NCBI RefSeq assembly: GCF_030848805.1
Contig: NC_092358.1
Span: forward strand, 14,362,433 to 14,426,432
Length of the DNA: 64,000 bases
Origin: Temnothorax longispinosus
Taxonomy: Eukaryota; Arthropoda; Insecta; Hymenoptera; Formicidae
Direction: 5' to 3'
The position numbers and the translations under genes are program-made. Below are positions 45,620 through 56,995 of the stretch, one piece after another (positions within the stretch are counted from its first letter, which is position 1; each line of letters starts with the position of its first letter). The notes under the pieces are model-generated. The model was not told where the DNA came from. It made no database searches and saw nothing but the letters and a program-made list of their open reading frames with translations.

Positions 45620-46410
45620 GAGTAAATTTCCGAGCGTCACCGAGCGTTCGAATCGGGTCAGAGTCGGGTTAGATTCGGGTCCGAGTTGGGTTGGCTTGCC
45701 TGTTTCCACCGAACCAGTGTTACACCAGAGTTGCACCAGGGTTGCGGCAAGGTTGAACGTTACCAACTGTGCAAAATGTTAACAGTAGCTTGACATATGA
45801 AGGTTATGTAACTATTAGAATATAAAAATATTATGGATCCGACAGCCATAATTTTAGTTGCACAGTACCAAAGTAATATGCATAAATTATTTCTGATATT
45901 ACAAAATCGTCGACGAAGATTAGCACAAAAGTTATGGCATACAATGTTTATAATTATGAATACATATTTGCTTGCATTTGGACAAATAATTGCAATGCAA
46001 AGTTGTAGACGATCTCCGCGAATGTGGATGAAAGCCAGAAGTTCTGACTTTTGGGAAAGAATAGTATTGACAGAATATTTAGATGAAGACTGGCTTGAAA
46101 CCTTCAGGATGAAAAAATCTGTATTTGATTACATATGTGACAAACTATATAATAGATTACAACCCGCGATACCATTCTTGGTAGCTAGAGTGCCAATTTC
46201 TGTTCAAAAGGCAATTGCAGACACCATATTCTACCTGGCAAGCTGCTGTGAATACAGAGTTGTTGGTCACTTGTTTGGAATTCACAAGACATCAGTATGG
46301 AGATGCGTCCACAAAGTTGTCGAAGCAATAAATGACATACTACAACCATTGTGGATCAAGATGCCTAATGAATTTGAATGTACGATGATTGCTCAGATGT
46401 ATGAGGAATG

Positions 46411-47106
46411 TGTAACAGGATTTTCTGCGCCCAACGTCTCGCAGTCTAAATTCTTGCGTTAAATGCGACGCGGCCAATGAACATCGGCCTCGCCTGTGGC
46501 GACCCCCCCTTGCTCTCCCGGACCGCAAGGGGTTGCCGGCGAAAGGCGGGACCGGACATTCTTGATCTAAACGTCGCGTGAATAAGTCGAACATTGTAAT
46601 GGTATTGGATGTCGGCGAAAGAACTTGTAAAGCGAAATATTCATATTGTACCAACGATGTCTGCGAAGTAATTAGTAAATATATATTGATCTCGATAACG
46701 TTCTTCTTATTCTGTACTGCTGAGTTCCTGTTCCATATACGAAGTCGGTATATTTTCGAGGAATAATCACGTTTAAAGGAACAAGCAGAAAGAGTCAACT
46801 GACCTAATTTGTTCATTTGGGAACGTAAGTAAGTGAATTTTATAGTTTTCAGTCATTTAAATAAAATAATGGGTCCTTCCAACTTTCCACCCCTGAGTTC
46901 CATTCAATTATAATATTATTTAACGTTACTAATTTTCGTAAAATTAGTTGGCGCCCATCTTTGACTACAACCACGTAAAATGTTAATACTGTAACGAAAA
47001 TTAAAGTTTCTGAGCCCTAACAGTCATGGACCCGACCGCGTTAGGTGTTGGCTCTATTCATGTAAATTATTAAATTAAGTTATTGGGAAGAATAGGTCCT
47101 GTCTCA
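46411..47106 (+). repeat. Gypsy 5' LTR
   Basis: It begins TGTAACAGG and ends GTCTCA. It is very similar to the 3' LTR, with differences of only a few bases (for example one C fewer near 54302), so the insertion is recent. Confidence 0.95.
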
Positions 47107-48049
47107 TTTGGCGCCCAACGTGGGGCCCGTTGGAAAATTTTGTAAATAAAATAGAAATTCTGTTAATAAGAGTAAAGAAAATGAATGGAATATTAAGCGA
47201 AATTTCGTGGCTGTAATCAAGCCCTCAGGAATGTACTCGAACGCGTATAGCAACAGAGGTGTTTATTGCGCCGATATTCAGGTCTGTTTGTGTACATTTT
47301 CTTATATGTGGCTTACCTCGTATTAAGTCGCTGTTATTAAATTCCTTTCTATTTCCTTCTAGTTGATATTCGAATAGATTATTATTGTATACATTTAAAT
47401 ATATCCTGAAATATTCGTACGGAATATATGTGACAAAATTAATTGATAAGTTATAATGAAATAATTAAAATGAATATGTCCTTGGGCAAATTTATTATAT
47501 ATTGTTGAATTCTATGCCCATGTATTTATTTAATTATTTGTTTATTTATTTCTTTATTTATTACGGTTACGTAAACTAAATTTATTTATTAATTATGTGT
47601 TTATATTAATTTCGTCTGAATGAAGGTCTTGCCCTGATTCATGACAATATGTAAATTACATTTATTATTAATTATGCGTTTATTAATTTTGTCTAAATGA
47701 AGGTCTTGCCCTAATTTATGACAGTTTATCAATATATCTTGCAATGGCTGATTAGATCTTGTTCTGATTTTGCGGCTTATTTAAATTTTGGGGAACTAAG
47801 GTCTTGCCCTGGTTTGTGTTGGTCATTGTTATTGATACTGTATAATTTATTCATGGATTCCATGAACATGATTCATTATTCATAATGATATTTACTGATT
47901 ATTGATAAATGAATTTTTTAGGTAAGACGAGTCTTGCCTCCGTGGTTGATTAGTTATTATTCGTGGATTACACCGCGAAGTGCACATCTAGCACTATAAA
48001 ATTTTATTAAATAAAGCCTTATCAGATTAAGGCATCGGCTCAGTAAAGG

Positions 48050-50259
48050 ATGACTTCGATGTTTATCTCGCCGCCCAGGAGGAAGCCTAATAAAAATCAA
48101 AATCGGCAAACGGAAGATACTACTCCGTCCTTGGACACTCTAAATCAAACTGTATTATTAGGTCAAGCAAATGAAAATATGGCGGATAGTAATCTTCCGA
48201 TTGAAAGCGAAACAATTGTAGAAGCCGACAACCCGAATACGAACGCGAGCGTTTCAGTTAGGGCGAATACCGTAAATACTGTAAATATTCCTCCGTCTGT
48301 CGGGAGGGGCAGGGGTTACATCAGAACACCTACCCCTCTTATAGGAACAATACCACGAATTTCACCGGTCGCCAATATGTTAGGAACTGTCTGTTCCCGT
48401 TTAGACGCCATGGACGGTCGATTAACCGCAATTGAGTCTATGAAGGAAACGGTTGATCTTCTGATGGAGAGATTCAACCACTTATTGAGAACTCAAAATG
48501 CCAGTAACGCTGATGTAGATTTGGGCAGACAAAATATTTCCAACGAAACATTTCCGCGGGTTAATCTTGCGTCTGAAGGGGAAGCCAACAGACAAAATTC
48601 TATACCAGAATACTTAGGCGATGACGAAGCTGACGAAACAAATACCGTTAACTTACAGCCAATTAGGCGTCGCGAAATCCCTTTATTTCGAAAAGAACCA
48701 TCTAATCCCTCAGGAGCATTCGTTCCATATAAAGACCTCAATGCACATAAAATTACTTAAGTTATTTCAAATAACGAAATAAACTCACGACAGAATGCTC
48801 CATCCGGTGAAAGAGGTTCAATCGAAGGGGAAATACGCCGAGTACATTTTGGAACTAATGAAACTGATTATCAATCAATGTTGCGAAGCTCGACTGCGGC
48901 CGAGCGCTCAGCGAGGTTTACTATATTACGACGCGTGTGATCGACACGGTTGTTTTCCCGGCGCGTCATATGAGCGAGGGGATCGCTCTGCCCCGGGTCA
49001 GCCCCGAGATGACCGAGGGTTAGCTTTTTCGAGAAGGGGTACCCTGTCCTGGAGATCTAGCGACTCTAGCGACGAGGATGAATTCAATCGCGCACGTAAT
49101 ATTCAAGACTATGCGCAGAGAAATACCGTGTCACCGAATTATCGTTGCGGCAGAGATAGCTCCCTATCTGCGAATGTCGACAATCATGAAAATTCTATCG
49201 CGTTCAAAATTGGTCGAATTGTAAGTACATGGCAAATTACCTTCCCTAAAACCGAAAAGGACCCCGATCAGTTTTTGCTAATATTAAAAGACTACTTGAG
49301 TATCAGCGGGGTACACAAGGACTTATTCGTGCCTTGTCTCTCAAAAATATTCGAAGGCCCATACAGATCGTGGTATCTTGTTAATAAAAAATCGTGGCGA
49401 ACATGGAAAGACTTTTCGAGGGCCTTTCGTTACCAGTGGGGAGTTAAAAAGGCGGACGGCGATCTTTTCGTTGAGGTGCGAGATTTGAAATTCGAAAAAG
49501 GGGAAAGTTTGGCCGAGTTTGCCTGTAGAGCGCGACTTCTTTTTGAGCGAATGCAACAACCTCCCGAATTCAGAGAACAATTAAAACAAATTTTGGCCAA
49601 ATTTAACCCACGACTTACATTCGAGATTCTAAACTTGCCGTTAAGGAATTATGACGAATTTTTCCATTATATTAACGAGCGTAACTATTTATATAAAAGA
49701 GCGGTTGAATCGCAAAATTCGCGTCCAAAGTCAAGACAAACTGAGTTAAGTTGTGCTCAGTCTAACCCCGGTAGAGGACCCAGGTAGCAAGCACTCGTCA
49801 TTTTGACGTCAATTGACGTCAAAATGACGAGTGCTTGCTACCTGGGGAGACGAAGACGACCAATCGACCAGCGACGACGACGGGAATGATTATAATGGCG
49901 AACAACTCACCCAATTAAACGCCGTTGAACAGAAGATTCCAAGCAAACCAAAGAAGCATCAGGAACCTCAGGGCTCTAAAACTCTGGTTCGACACAGGCT
50001 TGAGCAGAACTTAGAGCGTTTCGATAAGACCGACAAACAAACTAATCCTGCGACCTCACGGACGGAACAGCCAACAAGCAGTTATTCAAGAGGACCTTAC
50101 GATCAAAGTAAAATGTTCTGTTATAACTGTGGACAAAAGGGGCACGCCACACGCTTCTGTACTGCTAGTCGACAGGTGGTGTGTCTTGGTTGCCGAGACA
50201 TCGGTCATGACAGTCTAAATTGCCCGAAATCTCAGGGAAACGGACCGAGCCCGCAATAA
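48050..50259 (+). pseudogene. Gypsy gag region, three broken frames
   Basis: 48050-48760 encodes a Ser/Thr/Asn-rich N-terminus. 48795-49781 encodes the capsid-like retrotransposon gag fold (WQITFPKTEKDPDQF, FEGPYRSWYLVNKKSWRTW, FEKGESLAEFACRARLLFE). 49843-50259 encodes an acidic linker and two CCHC knuckles, CYNCGQKGHATRFC and CLGCRDIGHDSLNC. The first break is a frame change near 48760. The second is a 61-base perfect-palindrome insertion at 49782-49842; removing it restores the frame. Gag would assemble the RNP particle; this copy cannot. Confidence 0.85.
49779..49846. repeat. 68-bp perfect palindrome in gag
   Basis: It runs from CCCAGGTAGC to GCTACCTGGG, centred on CAATTG. The arms are 34 bases with no mismatch and no loop. 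It contains an in-frame TAG and shifts the gag frame. Confidence 0.95.
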
Positions 50260-53200
50260 CCACACCTCGGGTTGTTAGCACCAAAGGCCCACACGAGGTA
50301 TTAGAAGAAACAAGATCGACAACTAAAGTTACACCTAACAAGGAAACGATTAACATAGAACAGGTTAAAAATCTGGACAAGTCAAGCAATACAACTTGTT
50401 TAGAGGTCGATAAGATTGAAGCAGGAACCACGCCGTCCATTAGGTTAAATGTCTTGGATGAATCTGAAGACGAATCAGAGATGTCCAATGAAGAAATCGA
50501 ACTGATTGACCAGAATAAACTAATATCGTCTGACAAATCTCTTCATTTGTCATCAATCACAGACAAACCCACTGACACTACTAACCTCGCTGTTATTACT
50601 CAAGTCCCGGATCACAACACATTGAGAAACTGGAGGCCTTCCTGTCTGCCGCCACATGCTGTTCATCGTTTAACTCAAAGACGAATCTATTATGATGTTA
50701 AAGTTAAAGAACCAACAAAAGTTGTAAAAATACCCGTCGAAATTTCCATCTTTGGAGAAAAAATTCGCGGAATTATAGATAGCGGCAGTGAAAGGTCTTT
50801 CTTGAGTGAATCGGCTTATCAACGTGTCAAAACTTTTCAGATTCAGGAAATAACGCCCGACACTTCGTCGAAGATGGGTGTGCGACTTGGCGATCAGTCT
50901 GTGGTTAGAACTCTGGGTGGTACCAGTTTTGTAATCGATATTGGCGACGTTTACGGTCCCCAGTGGTTCAGCGTACTACCAGGATTGTCAGGTGACCTAA
51001 TCCTCGGCATGGACTTCTGGCTAACATTTAAAGTAATCGTCGATCCATTTTCCCGGACATGGAATTTAGCCGGTAGTAATTACACTTTTCTATTGTCTCA
51101 TCGTTTTATTTTTCCTACTGAGCTACAGACCCTTACCGTAAACCAGGCTCAGAGGCTGAAAGAATTCTTAGACGCCGAATTCGTAAAACTTGATGAGAAG
51201 TCCACCGGCGAAACTGACTTCATCAAACATGTGATTGAATTAAATGATCCCACGCCGCACCGTCAGAAGCCATACCGACGAAGTGAGGTCATCCGTAAAT
51301 TCATCAGCGAAGAGACGGATAGATTGTTGAAGAAAGGCTATATCACCTGGAGCAATAGTGAGTGGGCTTGCTCACCTGTTGTTGCTCCAAAAGCTAATGG
51401 CGGACTTAGGCTTTGTATAAATTATCAACCTGTTAATCGTCAAACCAAGAAACCTGCTTATCCCTTGCACAACATGAGATCAATTTTGTCACAACTACAT
51501 CAGGCTAAACTCATCTCGACCTTGGATATGAGTGAGGCCTTTCACCAGATTCCCATGGACGAAAATAGCCGAAAATATACTGCGTTTGTTGTTGAGGGTA
51601 AAGGACTGTTGGTGTGGCTTAGAATGCCTTATGGTCTTACAGGCGCGCCGTCAACTTTTCAACGGTTAATGGATACCTTAAAAAGACGTCTTAAAGAATT
51701 AATTGCAGAACGAAAATTACCAAATAAATGGGCTGATCAGGTGTTTACCTACCTTGATGACTGGATAGTTCTTAGCCAAGACCTCGACGAACATATGGCC
51801 TTGTTGTCGTTGGTTTTTGAGGTACTCCGCGAGGCAAAGTTAGTAATTAATAGAGAAAAGAGCAGCTTCGCTTGCAAAGAAGTCAAGTTCCTAGGCTATA
51901 TTATTGATGAATTCGGCATGAAGCCAAACCCAGAGAAGATTCAACCAATTCTCGACTTTCCCGTACCGAAGGATAGGACTCAGCTACGTCAGTTTAACGG
52001 CCTCGTGAATTGGTACCATAGGCACCTGAGAAACGTTGCAAGGATACAGGGACCTTTAAATAAACTGACCAGTCCGAAAGTACCTTGGAAATGGACTGAG
52101 GTTGAACAGGAAGCCTTCAACAAAGTCAAAAAGGCTCTAGCTAACGCGCCGCGATTGTATGTCCCAATACCGGGACAACCATTTATCTTATATACGGATG
52201 CTAGCGACTTCGGCTTAGGAGCAATACTGGTACAACTAGATCCCGATACCCGTAAGGAAAATCTCATAGAAGTTTTGAGTCGTCCGTTAAGAGGCCCAGA
52301 ACTACATTACACAACAACCGAAAAGGAGTGCTTAGCCGTCGTCTGGTCTGTCGAAAAACTACGGTGTTATCTGGAAGGCATGCCATTCAAGGTCGTCACG
52401 GATCACCAAGCGTTACAGTGGCTGCACGGACTGAAGAATCCTGTGGGTCAACTTGCCAGATGGGCGATCTACTTATATCAGCATGATGTGACAGTCGAAC
52501 ATAGACGCGGTACGATGAACGAAGCGCCTGATGCATTATCACGGATGTTCGATATTGACGTTGACTCCCTCGGCTGGAAAAAAGTGATTGAGGAGACGAT
52601 CCGAAATAGACTTCAAGTAAACTCAATTTGTGATCAAGACTGGTACCAGACAAAATTCAAATTAGTACGTGCACAACCAGACAGATTCACCGAATGGAAA
52701 ATAGAAAACGGCGAGCTATTGTACTATCGACCCGACTATGAAAAGGCTATTTTAGATGATGAACATCCATGGAAAAGGGTTGTAAAACCGGATGACGTAC
52801 TAATGATCCTACGCAAAAACCATGACACACCGCAAGCTGGACACTTAGGCAGAGACAAAACGTTAGATAGAATTAGACAAAATTACTATTGGCCCGGTAT
52901 GTCGCAGGATGTTAAAACTTACGTCGAAGAGTGCGAGACTTGCCTTAAAGTTAAATACAACCAGAACCCTATAAAGGGCCCGTTGATGACAAGGCCATTA
53001 CAAAGCCCGTGGGCTCAGTTGTCTATTGACACCGTTGTCTCGCAAACGCGAACAAAAAGAGGTAATTCTAATGTCATGGTAGTCCAGGATTTATACACTA
53101 AATATATCGAGCTATTTCCTTTGCGGCATAGAACAGGTAAACTTATTGTTAAGTCCTTGGACACCCTTTTCGATCGCTGGGGCGCTCCAAAATCTATTAT

Positions 53201-53870
53201 TACTGATAACGGAGCCGAATATATTAATAAAGATGTCAAAGCCTTTCTAGAAGCCCGACGGATAGAGCATATTACTACACCGTTAAATCACCCTCAAGCA
53301 AACCCTGTCAAACGGGTCAATCGAACAATAAAACCTATGATAGCCGCGTTCATAAATGAGAAACATAACGAGTGGGATGAACAGTTATCGAAAATTCAAT
53401 TTGCATACAACACCGTGCCCCATGCGGGTAGTAGAGTTTCACCATTCTACTTAAACCACGGTCGTGAAGCGGTATTTAAGAACATGAACGAAACCGTCGC
53501 AAGAAGCTCTCAACAACCGATGGACGATTCAGTGGATTATTGGGTCAAGAGATTGAGTAGAATCGACGAATTCCGTCATAAAATCGAAAGTCTATTAAAA
53601 TCTTATGCAAAAAGACACCTTGCCAAGGCTAACAGTGACAAATCAGTTAACGTAAAATTAGGGACAGAAGTTTACTACCCTAACAAAAAGCTGAGTAATA
53701 AAGCTGAAGGTTATTCCGCGAAATTCGCACACCGATATATAGGGCCCGCGTTTGTTAAAAGAATCTTAGGGCCGATGGTCGTCGAACTGGCGGACAAAAC
53801 AGATAAAGTTATTGGCAAGTATTATTTGACAGACTTAAAATTCCCACGTCGTAGTCTACGCGGTAGCTGA
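50220..53870 (+). CDS. Gypsy pol: protease, RT, RNase H, integrase
   Basis: The frame of 1,216 codons is open, offset by -1 from the knuckle frame of gag, so frameshift expression is likely. Protease: IRGIIDSGSERSFLS. RT: LRLCINYQPVNRQT, LDMSEAFHQIPMD and the catalytic YLDDWIVL. RNase H: LYTDASDFGLGAI. Integrase: an HHCC finger (GHLGRDKTLDRIRQNYYWPG, then CETCLK), SIDTVVSQ, ITDNGAEY, and a DDE Glu position that reads PVKRVNRT instead of the usual Glu-Arg-Val/Phe-Asn-Arg. That Lys would abolish integrase catalysis. No chromodomain is seen. Confidence 0.92.
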   Translation: MPEISGKRTEPAITTPRVVSTKGPHEVLEETRSTTKVTPNKETINIEQVKNLDKSSNTTCLEVDKIEAGTTPSIRLNVLDESEDESEMSNEEIELIDQNKLISSDKSLHLSSITDKPTDTTNLAVITQVPDHNTLRNWRPSCLPPHAVHRLTQRRIYYDVKVKEPTKVVKIPVEISIFGEKIRGIIDSGSERSFLSESAYQRVKTFQIQEITPDTSSKMGVRLGDQSVVRTLGGTSFVIDIGDVYGPQWFSVLPGLSGDLILGMDFWLTFKVIVDPFSRTWNLAGSNYTFLLSHRFIFPTELQTLTVNQAQRLKEFLDAEFVKLDEKSTGETDFIKHVIELNDPTPHRQKPYRRSEVIRKFISEETDRLLKKGYITWSNSEWACSPVVAPKANGGLRLCINYQPVNRQTKKPAYPLHNMRSILSQLHQAKLISTLDMSEAFHQIPMDENSRKYTAFVVEGKGLLVWLRMPYGLTGAPSTFQRLMDTLKRRLKELIAERKLPNKWADQVFTYLDDWIVLSQDLDEHMALLSLVFEVLREAKLVINREKSSFACKEVKFLGYIIDEFGMKPNPEKIQPILDFPVPKDRTQLRQFNGLVNWYHRHLRNVARIQGPLNKLTSPKVPWKWTEVEQEAFNKVKKALANAPRLYVPIPGQPFILYTDASDFGLGAILVQLDPDTRKENLIEVLSRPLRGPELHYTTTEKECLAVVWSVEKLRCYLEGMPFKVVTDHQALQWLHGLKNPVGQLARWAIYLYQHDVTVEHRRGTMNEAPDALSRMFDIDVDSLGWKKVIEETIRNRLQVNSICDQDWYQTKFKLVRAQPDRFTEWKIENGELLYYRPDYEKAILDDEHPWKRVVKPDDVLMILRKNHDTPQAGHLGRDKTLDRIRQNYYWPGMSQDVKTYVEECETCLKVKYNQNPIKGPLMTRPLQSPWAQLSIDTVVSQTRTKRGNSNVMVVQDLYTKYIELFPLRHRTGKLIVKSLDTLFDRWGAPKSIITDNGAEYINKDVKAFLEARRIEHITTPLNHPQANPVKRVNRTIKPMIAAFINEKHNEWDEQLSKIQFAYNTVPHAGSRVSPFYLNHGREAVFKNMNETVARSSQQPMDDSVDYWVKRLSRIDEFRHKIESLLKSYAKRHLAKANSDKSVNVKLGTEVYYPNKKLSNKAEGYSAKFAHRYIGPAFVKRILGPMVVELADKTDKVIGKYYLTDLKFPRRSLRGS

Positions 53871-54209
53871 GAGTGCGTAAACAGGTTGATAAAAGAATAA
53901 ACCAGGATAGCTGTTTCAAACTTCAAGGGACAACTGTCAACCTGAGCGATACCAACAATGCGCCAAACGTCCTCGATCCTGGAAAGACCACCGAGTGCCT
54001 TCATGCATTGTTGACAGAAAATTTGGAAATCGAGGCAGAAAACGAGTCCTGACTAGGAAAATCGAGTCCACGCGAAGCAGAACTTCATCAGTCATCGAGG
54101 CATCAACAACAGACGCCCCAGAAGCCCCAAGGCCTGTTGCGTAATATTCCACTAAGTTCAGGGAGACGCAAATTGTCCTGCTTAGACGTTGAGGTCTGAA
54201 GGGGGAGGA

Positions 54210-55530
54210 TGTAACAGGATTTTCTGCGCCCAACGTCTCGCAGTCTAAATTCTTGCGTTAAATGCGACGCGGCCAATGAACGTCGGCCTCGCCTGTGGCG
54301 ACCCCCCTTGCTCTCCCGGACCGCAAGGGGTTGCCGGCGAAAGGCGGGACCGGACACTCTTGATCTAAACGTCGCGTGAATAAGTCGAACATTGTAATAG
54401 TATTGGATGTCGGCGAAAGAACTTGTAAAGCGAAATATTCATATTGTACCAACGATGTCTGCGAAGTAATTAGTAAATATATATTGATCTCGATAACGTT
54501 CTTCTTATTCTGTACTGCTGAGTTCCTGTTCCATATACGAAGTCGGTATATTTTCGAGGAATAATCACGTTTAAAGGAACAAGCAGAAAGAGTCAACTGA
54601 CCTAATTTGTTCATTTGGGAACGTAAGTAAGTGAATTTTATAGTTTTCAGTCATTTAAATAAAATAATGGGTCCTTCCAACTTCCCACCCCTGAGTTCCA
54701 TTCAATTATAATATTATTTAACGTTATTAATTTTCGTAAAATTAGTTGGCGCCCATCTTTGACTACAACCACGTAAAATGTTAAGGTGGTCCTTTCGTGA
54801 GAACAAGTATTAGATAGGTACCTAAATTTGATATATGTTAAATATACAGTAATAAGGGGCATGTGTACGAAAAATCAAGTGAGGTTACCGACACTTTACA
54901 AGAAATAAGTCATTCTAAATGTGCGTTCGCGGAGCGTGCCATTGTCATTCTATCCTTGTTTACATCTAATGAACGAGAAAGATAGAATGATGCAAATCGC
55001 CACGTCCGAGGTTTTCAACAAATAATACATGTACTTAGCGATCAGATGAATACATTATTCATGTCTTAAAATATTCCCTGAAGTTTCCGGATTTCGTACA
55101 TACCTTGAAAATAAAGGCTTGCCGAATGTTTTGCTCTGATATATGAGGTTAAATAAGTAGTGGTCCAATCGCATATTGCTTTACTCGTACTGTTATGCCT
55201 GACCTAACCTAAATCGAGTCCAACCGCACTACTATTGTGATATTTTTTTAATTAGTAAATAATTAAATACGATTAAATCGTGCGTGTAAAATCATATTAT
55301 ATTATTATAATTATTGGGATGTTGTGTAATGTTTGTCAATATGTCTGTTTTCAATTACCTCATGACGGACTGTTACTTGACTAGCTGGGTCCGCGAAAGG
55401 ACCACCTTAATACTGTAACGAAAATTAGAGTTTCTAAGCCCTAACAGTCATGGACCCGACCGCGTTAGGTGTTGGCTCTATTCATGTAAATTATTAAATT
55501 AAGTTATTGGGAAGAATAGGTCCTGTCTCA
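54210..55530 (+). repeat. Gypsy 3' LTR with inserted MITE
   Basis: It matches the 5' LTR except for a clean 626-base difference (54785-55410) that is a transposon plus TTAA. It ends at GTCTCA, followed by AACGTACACAC of the H2 transposase. Confidence 0.95.
54785..55406. mobile_element. piggyBac-like MITE in 3' LTR
   Basis: The 622-bp element has terminal inverted repeats GGTGGTCCTTTCG and CGAAAGGACCACC. TTAA flanks it at 54781-54784 and 55407-55410. TTAA duplications are typical of piggyBac, and also of some Kolobok elements. The 5' LTR shows the empty site with a single TTAA. No coding capacity. Confidence 0.9.
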
Positions 55531-56100
55531 AACGTACACACATCCCACAACTTATTGGAGCTATTGATGGCACTCACATTCCCGTGTTACCACCTACAGA
55601 TGGGTATAGAGACTACATCAATCGAAAGGGATGGCCGTCAATAGTATTACAAAGAGTAGTTGATCATACACAAAGGTATGTACATATAATAAGTTATGCA
55701 TCAGCATATAAAAGTTTATAATAATATATTTTACGTACAACTCAACGTTTTGAATAATTAATGTTAGATTTAGAAATATTAATTGCAAAGCACCTGGGTC
55801 GGCACACGATGCAGCAGTCTTTAAAGAGTCAAATTTGTTTCGACACTACAAACATTTAATACCGCAGGTGAGATAACCAATCTTATTAATCTTATTATTG
55901 AAATAAAATCATTGAATTCCTGACTTGCAATAACGGATACAAATAATTAGTCCAGATAACTAATTACTCAAATAAGTTAGCAATATTGGAGTAAGATTCA
56001 ACAATTGCTGTAGTTAGAACTAAATTAATATTATAAAGAAAATATTGTTACAGATTATTCAAATTTAAATCAACGTACCCCAATATAAATTTATAATTGA

Positions 56101-56187
56101 GGCTGCGTTCCGATATTCAGTGCCAGTATTGAAAATGTATATTGTATGTGACATTCAGTACTGGCAGTAAATATCGGAACGCAACCC
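56101..56187. mobile_element. Short 87-bp MITE
   Basis: The inverted ends carry GCTGCGTTCCGATATT and its near complement AATATCGGAACGCAACC, with CAGTGCCAGTA/TACTGGCAGT inside. It lies in an intron of the H2 transposase. The target duplication is not clear. Confidence 0.65.
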
Positions 56188-56191
56188 GTAA

Positions 56192-56341
56192 AGCCCGTAT
56201 CAGACTACGGATTGGGATTGAGATTAGATTGAAATTTAATCAATCAGAATAAAGAAAAGTAATCTGAAGTTTAGTAAACTGTACTCTGATTGGTAAAATT
56301 TTAATCTAATCTCAATCCCAATCTATAGTCTGATACGGGCT
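56192..56341. mobile_element. 150-bp Harbinger-type MITE
   Basis: The terminal inverted repeats are AGCCCGTATCAGACTA with further match through GATTGGGATTGAGATTAGATT. TAA flanks it at 56189-56191 and 56342-56344. The 3-bp TAA duplication fits mobilisation by a PIF/Harbinger transposase. Confidence 0.85.
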
Positions 56342-56995
56342 TAATAATATTCCTTGCATAAAATTTTCAGAAAACAGTGACTAAATGGTGCAGCAATACT
56401 TTTTATGATAATGGGAGATCCAGCATATCCTCTGCTCCCATGGCTGCTGAAAGGATATACTAAATGTAGACGTCTTACGCCAGAGAATCATTCAATGTTT
56501 ATTTAAGCACTGGACGTGTGGACATAGAAATAGCATTTGGACGCTTAAAAACGCGGTGGCGCGGCGTCGCATTTTAAAGAGAATTGACGTCCATTATTCT
56601 TTTGCGCCCCAAGTCGTAGCTGCTTGTTGTCTGCTTCACAACATTGTGGAATCTCACAAGCAAGAATTCAAACATACATGGATGAGAGATATCGATGAAT
56701 CTGATGTACTGTTTCCACAACCAGAAGGAACAAGATCACGTGAATATGATGATTTAGATGCATCGAACATTAGAAAGGTCCTCATGAATCACTTATCACA
56801 ATTTCCACTACGGAGATCATTTTGCTGATATACGGGGCAAGGGTAAAGAATAGGTCAATATTTTTTTTAATTTTAATGCTCAATATGTAATTTATTTTAA
56901 TATCAATATAATTTTGTATCAATATAATTGTGTATCAATATCAATATCAATATGTGTATCAATATCAATATGTTAACATAACTTATTATATATAT

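Larger units (their letters stand above)
46411..55530 (+). mobile_element. Ty3/gypsy LTR retrotransposon, complete
   Basis: The LTRs are TGTAACAGG...CTGTCTCA. The 5' LTR is 46411-47106 (696 bp); the 3' LTR is 54210-55530, which is 695 bp once its 626-bp MITE insertion is discounted. The target copies are AATG on the left and AACG on the right, a 4-bp duplication with one transition. A PBS-like TGGCGCCCAACGTGGGGC follows the 5' LTR, and a GAAGGGGGAGGA polypurine tract precedes the 3' LTR. It carries gag and pol frames and no env. The leader (47530-47950) repeats the motif AAGGTCTTGCCCT several times. Confidence 0.95.
45833..56825 (+). pseudogene. H2 PIF/Harbinger transposase, split by gypsy
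   Basis: Exon 1 starts with ATG at 45833 and has a DYICDKLYNRLQP and KAIADTIFYLASC HTH-type region. It is cut at 46410 by the gypsy element and resumes at 55531 with LIGAIDGTHIPVLPP (first Asp). Further exons are 55767-55867 (GSAHDAAVFKES, second Asp) and 56371-56825 (GDPAYPLLPWLLKGYTK, then VDIEIAFGRLKTRWR with the Glu, then CCLLHNIVE). Two frameshifts lie in the last exon, near 56495 and 56560. The gene is therefore dead apart from the 9.1-kb insertion. Intron 55868-56370 holds two MITEs. Confidence 0.85.
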
